DNA from: Clostridia bacterium
GTDB taxonomy: Bacteria; Bacillota; Clostridia; Christensenellales; CAG-917
Reading direction: 5' to 3'
Length of the DNA stretch: 43,823 nucleotides
NCBI GenBank assembly: GCA_900763875.1
Contig: CAAFLX010000026.1
Span: 1 to 43,823 of the forward strand
Each line of letters starts with the position of its first letter. The first letter of the stretch is position 1. The translations under genes and the position numbers were made by a program. A model generated the notes under the pieces. It ran no database searches, had not been told where the DNA came from, and saw only the letters and a program-made list of their open reading frames with translations. Positions 40,463 through 43,823 of the stretch are shown here, piece after piece.

Positions 40463-41829
40463 TTGAACCAAGACACCCTATGCCCACTCAACCTGCAAGC
40501 GAAAGAAGATGCAATTTTGACGAAGTTGCGCTCGGCTACACTCCCGAGCTTGCCAAAGAAGAGGCGGATAGATGCTTGAATTGCAAGAATGCACCATGTA
40601 TGAGCGGTTGCCCCGTTGGCGTGCGTATCCCCGACTTTATCGCAAACGTAAAGAAGGGCAATATCGAGGGCGCATACAAGGTTTTGAAAGGTGACAACAA
40701 TCTTCCTGCAATCTGCGGCAGGGTTTGTCCGCAAGAGAATCAGTGCGAAAAACATTGCGTGCGCAAAGACAAGCTCGGCGGCAGCGTTGCAATCGGCAAT
40801 CTTGAAAGATATGTCGGCGATTATGCTTTGAAAAACGACCTAAAAGACGAAGAAAACATCTCCAAAATCGACAAAAAAGTTGCCGTTGTCGGCTCAGGCC
40901 CTGCGTCATTGTCTTGCGCTGCCGACCTCGCGCGCGGCGGCGTTGACGTGACAGTTTTCGAGGCTTTGCACGAGGCAGGCGGCGTGCTTGTTTACGGAAT
41001 CCCCGAGTTTAGATTGCCGAAATCTCTCGTAAAAGCGGAAATCGACAAAGTTCGCGCTCTCGGCGTTAACTTTGAAACAAACGTGGTTGTCGGCAAGACG
41101 ATTTTCATTGAGGAATTGCTCTTTGAGTTCGACGCGGTGTTCGTCGGCACGGGCGCAGGCGTTCCTATGCTTTTGCGAGTCAAGGGCGAAAACCTCAACG
41201 GAGTTTATTCCGCAAACGAGTATTTGACAAGAATCAACCTTATGAAAGCCTACAAAGATGGCGCGATAACCCCCGTAAAACGTGGCAAAAACGTGGTTGT
41301 CGTGGGGGCAGGAAACGTTGCAATGGACAGCGCGCGCACGGCTTTGCGTATGGGCGCAAAAGTTACACTTGTCTACCGCAGGGGCAGGGAAGAAATGCCT
41401 GCAAGACAAGAGGAAATCAGCCACGCCGAAGAAGAGGGCGTCGAGTTTATGCTCCTTGCCAATCCCGTTGAGATTCTCGGTGACGAAAAAGGCAATGTTA
41501 AGGCGGTTAGATGCGTGAAAATGCAGCTTGGAGAGCCTGACGCAAGCGGACGAAGAAGCCCGATTCCAATCGAGGGCAGCGAGTTCGTTCTCGATTGCGA
41601 CGAGGTGATAGTTGCGCTCGGTACAACCCCCAATCCCATAATAAAACGCAGTATGCCGAACCTTGAAACCTCGAAAAAGGGCACGATTATTGCCGACGAA
41701 AACGGACTTACCAACATTGCGCGCCTATACACAGGTGGCGACGCAATGACTGGGGCTGCAACCGTCATTCTTGCAATGGGCGCGGGCAAACGCAGTGCAA
41801 AAGCCATTCTCCAATCATTTGAAAAGTGA
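40459..41829 (+). CDS. nfnB: NfnB: NADP-binding large subunit (GltD/GltA-like)
   Basis: This 456-residue FAD and NADP(H) binding subunit is often annotated as homotetrameric NADPH-dependent glutamate synthase. The N-terminal domain has the cysteines for two [4Fe-4S] clusters (CLNCKNAPCMSGCP and CGRVCPQENQCEKHC). Dinucleotide folds follow: VAVVGSGPASLSCAADLA for FAD and VVVVGAGNVAMDSARTALRMG for NADP. The ending TGGDAMTGAATVILAMGAGK is typical. The start at 40459 has GAGGAGGG upstream. Its position directly after nfnA, rather than next to a glutamate synthase large subunit, supports NfnB. Confidence 0.92.
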   Translation: MIEPRHPMPTQPASERRCNFDEVALGYTPELAKEEADRCLNCKNAPCMSGCPVGVRIPDFIANVKKGNIEGAYKVLKGDNNLPAICGRVCPQENQCEKHCVRKDKLGGSVAIGNLERYVGDYALKNDLKDEENISKIDKKVAVVGSGPASLSCAADLARGGVDVTVFEALHEAGGVLVYGIPEFRLPKSLVKAEIDKVRALGVNFETNVVVGKTIFIEELLFEFDAVFVGTGAGVPMLLRVKGENLNGVYSANEYLTRINLMKAYKDGAITPVKRGKNVVVVGAGNVAMDSARTALRMGAKVTLVYRRGREEMPARQEEISHAEEEGVEFMLLANPVEILGDEKGNVKAVRCVKMQLGEPDASGRRSPIPIEGSEFVLDCDEVIVALGTTPNPIIKRSMPNLETSKKGTIIADENGLTNIARLYTGGDAMTGAATVILAMGAGKRSAKAILQSFEK

Positions 41830-41863
41830 AATTTGTCCGTTTAGATAACCGAAAAACGACATT

Positions 41864-41892
41864 TTGCAATAATGACGAAAAAGTGATATAAT
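41864..41892 (+). promoter_or_regulatory. Promoter of obgE
   Basis: TTGCAA (41864-41869), 17-nt spacer, TATAAT (41887-41892). A second TATAAT lies at 41909. The leader of about 180 nt contains short inverted repeats (GTTGCA/TGCAAC; GCGCA/TGCGC) but no recognised riboswitch. Confidence 0.8.
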
Positions 41893-42080
41893 TATGCACA
41901 ACTTGTGCTATAATCAAGTTGCATTGCGGTTGCAACGTCTTGCATTGTTTCAAAGGCTTGAACATCGACAAGGTTTTTTGCAAATCGTATTGCAACAACA
42001 GCGCAATGCTAACTATGCGCAATCAATGAACAGTGCGATTTAAGCGCGCCGTTTAGGCAAAATATACAGAGGCTAAAAAT

Positions 42081-43343
42081 ATGTTTCTCGATTATGTAAA
42101 AATTTTCATCAAAGCAGGCAACGGCGGTGACGGCAAAGTGTCTTTTCACCGTGAAAAGTTTGTGCCAAACGGCGGCCCTGACGGCGGCGACGGCGGCAAC
42201 GGCGGCGACGTGGTTTTTGTTGCCGACAAAGAGTTGAACACCTTGATAGATTTCAAGTTTCAGAAGTTTTATCGCGCTCAAAACGGCGGCAACGGCGAAT
42301 CGAAGAATTGCACGGGCAAGTCCGCTCCTGACCTTTTGGTCAAAGTGCCTGTCGGAACGGTGATACGCGACACCCAAAGCGGGAAAGTCATTGCCGACCT
42401 CTTTGACGACGGCGAGACTTTCGTTGCTCTCAAAGGCGGCAGAGGGGGCAAGGGTAACAACCGTTTTGCGCACGCAAGACGTCAAGCCCCGTCATTTTCC
42501 CAACTTGGCGAAAAAACCGAAGAACACCAAGTCACGCTCGAACTCAAAACTATTGCGGACGTCGGTCTTGTCGGTTTCCCCAACGTTGGCAAATCCACGC
42601 TTTTGTCCGTTTTGACAAGCGCAAAACCAAAGATTGCCAACTATCATTTCACCACAATCAATCCCAACCTCGGCGTTGTACAAATGTATGACGACAGTTT
42701 TGTCATTGCCGACATACCGGGGCTTATCGAGGGCGCGAGCGAGGGCGCAGGGCTGGGACATTATTTCTTGCGCCATATCGAGCGTGTGCGCCTCATCGTC
42801 CACATCGTTGACATCAGCGGCAGCGAGGGCAGAGATCCCGTTGACGACTACAACAAAATCAACGCCGAACTTGCAACATATAGCCAAAAACTTGCGCAAA
42901 TTCCGCAAATCGTGGTGGCAGGCAAAGCGGATCTTCTCGAAGACCGCTCTCAAATCGAAAAATTTGAAAAAGCAATCGGCAAAAAAGTTTTCGTCGTATC
43001 CTCCGTCACTCACGAGGGGCTTGACGAGCTTCTTTCCGCAATGAAACAAAAGGTGGATGAACTTCCGCCTCCGCAACGCATTGAGCGTGACGAAACCTTT
43101 GAGCTTGAACCCAAGTCCGATCAAAAATTCACCGTATCTCGTCTTCCCGACGGCTCATTCTTCGTTGACGGCGGACTCGTTGACTTCCTCATCCAAAACG
43201 TCACCATCTCCTCACAAGACTCTTTCGCCTTCTTCCAAAAGGTTCTCAAAGACCGCGGCGTAATTTCCGAGTTGAAGAAGAAGGGTATGAAGGAGGGGGA
43301 TGTGGTGGTGATTGGCGACATCGAATTCGAATGGGTCGATTGA
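42081..43343 (+). CDS. obgE: GTPase Obg
   Basis: This ribosome-associated GTPase acts in 50S assembly and stress control. The 420-residue protein has the glycine-rich Obg domain (residues 1-158, GGDGGDGGNGGDVVF), the G domain (G1 GFPNVGKSTLL, G3 DIPGLIEGASEGAGLGHYFLRH), and a C-terminal OCT domain (from about residue 345, FTVSRLPDGSFFVDG) found in Firmicute Obg. The G4 motif reads GKAD instead of NKxD, keeping Lys and Asp but not Asn. The stop codon lies within the 5' arm of hairpin repeat H3. Confidence 0.95.
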   Translation: MFLDYVKIFIKAGNGGDGKVSFHREKFVPNGGPDGGDGGNGGDVVFVADKELNTLIDFKFQKFYRAQNGGNGESKNCTGKSAPDLLVKVPVGTVIRDTQSGKVIADLFDDGETFVALKGGRGGKGNNRFAHARRQAPSFSQLGEKTEEHQVTLELKTIADVGLVGFPNVGKSTLLSVLTSAKPKIANYHFTTINPNLGVVQMYDDSFVIADIPGLIEGASEGAGLGHYFLRHIERVRLIVHIVDISGSEGRDPVDDYNKINAELATYSQKLAQIPQIVVAGKADLLEDRSQIEKFEKAIGKKVFVVSSVTHEGLDELLSAMKQKVDELPPPQRIERDETFELEPKSDQKFTVSRLPDGSFFVDGGLVDFLIQNVTISSQDSFAFFQKVLKDRGVISELKKKGMKEGDVVVIGDIEFEWVD

Positions 43344-43467
43344 GCGTTTCAAATCGCGACTAACTTCGTCAGAGTCCGCCCCATAAGCAGTCACGTACGA
43401 CGTAGTACGCTCCTGCCTATGTGGCGGACGTCTTCCTTGTTATTCATCGATTTGAAAACGCTCAATC
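43338..43467 (+). repeat. Compound hairpin repeat, copy H3
   Basis: The outer arms GATTGAGCGTTTCAAATCG and CGATTTGAAAACGCTCAATC pair over 19 bp with one bulge and include the obgE stop. Inside are the family flank (CGACTAACTTCGTCA), a variable stem (GTCCGCC with GGCGGAC), and the core CAG-TCA-CGTAC...GTACG-CTC-CTG at 43388-43415. The 3' flank is CTTCCTTGTTATTCAT. Confidence 0.85.
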
Positions 43468-43481
43468 ACATTAACCATTGT

Positions 43482-43592
43482 TTGAGCGAACATTGTCAAA
43501 GCCCCTTGGTTTCCAACTCATGTACGTCTATGTACATTAGGGTTGTCAACCAAGGGGCTTTTTCGCGCTACTCATCTCAATAGCGCGCTCAA
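43482..43592 (+). repeat. Hairpin module H4
   Basis: The base arms TTGAGCG/CGCTCAA enclose a perfect 14-bp stem AAAGCCCCTTGGTT (43498-43511) with AACCAAGGGGCTTT (43548-43561), then CAAC, an inner TGTAC-GTCTAT-GTACA hairpin and GTTG. TT after the stem makes it terminator-like. A second small hairpin CGCGCTA/TAGCGCG lies at 43564-43587. Confidence 0.8.
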
Positions 43593-43606
43593 TTTCATTG
43601 ACCGTT

Positions 43607-43823
43607 TTGAGCGATTAGCTTTGTCAAAGACGGAACACGAGCCGCAAGGCGGCGAGAAAATCGAACGCCGAGCTTGACGGCAAGTACAAGCGACTGCGCC
43701 ATTCTGTTGCGAAGCCGGCGCACAAAGCGCAGTGACATAACAGGGGGACGATACTTATCTATGCGAGTGCTGAGTGTTGTCCCCCGCTACGCGGTCACCG
43801 TGGGTTCCCTCAAGGTACGCAGA
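43607..43823 (-). repeat. Module H5 start plus 185-bp repeat copy R2
   Basis: 43607-43626 repeats the family flank (TTGAGCGATTAGCTTTGTCA). It runs directly into 43624-43810, the inverted copy of the repeat at 25379-25564. The window ends 13 nt after the similarity stops, so the partner arm of the module cannot be seen. Confidence 0.75.

Noticed and set aside
40459..41829. Glutamate synthase small subunit (GltD)
   Set aside because: Sequence resembles it, but the adjacent NfnA-type subunit and lack of a large subunit gene favour the bifurcating NfnAB enzyme.
41893..42080. Riboswitch in the obgE leader
   Set aside because: Only short inverted repeats are visible and no known riboswitch core was recognised.
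43338..43592. Integron attC-like sites or a CRISPR array
   Set aside because: Modules have AAC...GTT flanks but not the attC consensus ends, and the neighbouring genes are ordinary chromosomal genes. Unit lengths and variable paired stems do not fit CRISPR repeats and spacers.

Overview
The window reads as chromosomal DNA of an anaerobic, low-to-moderate GC Firmicute, most likely an uncultured gut Clostridia-type lineage. The support is: a dnaG-rpoD pair followed by trmK and nif3; an infC-rpmI-rplT operon with an L20-type leader; DegV, DUF1846 and PepF proteins; a NifS/NifU-type Fe-S pair; an electron-bifurcating NfnAB pair; consensus SigA promoters (TTGACA-17-TATAAT); and purine-rich Shine-Dalgarno sites. 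No rRNA, tRNA, CRISPR array, prophage or transposase gene was found.

Layout. 1-8192: dnaG, rpoD, trmK, nif3-like, a coiled-coil zinc-ribbon gene and a GH2 beta-galactosidase, closely packed on + and closed by a terminator. 8221-13257: thrS, infC-rpmI-rplT, a SpoU rRNA methyltransferase and a YebC-family gene. 13260-15161: nifS-nifU behind a folded leader. 15306-17522: a 44-residue membrane protein, a lipoprotein and a trypsin-like protease. 17648-20934: degV, apbE, a NusG domain II protein and a Gx transporter. 20956-24100 (-): three envelope genes including an enlarged MurG. 24150-30200: an alpha/beta hydrolase and a type II topoisomerase pair (parE-parC like). 30507-36246: DUF1846, pepF, a lipoprotein and dnaB. 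36357-36738 (-): two tiny coupled genes. 37047-43343: a GPH-type sugar transporter, nth, nfnAB and obgE.

The most unusual content lies between and at the ends of genes. A family of long compound hairpins follows three + strand genes (25122-25270, 30195-30334, 43338-43592), with a divergent relative acting as a terminator at 16215-16273. The members share flanks (GCGAATAACTGCGTCA-like) and an inner stem-loop of GTAC type, while the intervening stem differs in sequence but stays paired. In two of them the outermost arm is a mirror copy of the 3' end of the preceding gene, stop codon included. A second repeat of about 185 bp, roughly nine-tenths identical between copies, lies in opposite orientations beside two of these hairpin sites (25379-25564 and 43624-43810).

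Other points of interest: DnaB carries a long acidic tail ending in DMPF, which resembles the C-terminal interaction tip of SSB. Three genes have a promoter -10 box only 6-7 nt before the ATG, which predicts leaderless mRNAs. MurG carries a Cys/Asn/Lys-rich insertion of about 50 residues. infC appears to start at a rare TTG codon. Functional calls rest on motifs recognised by eye; no database search was run.
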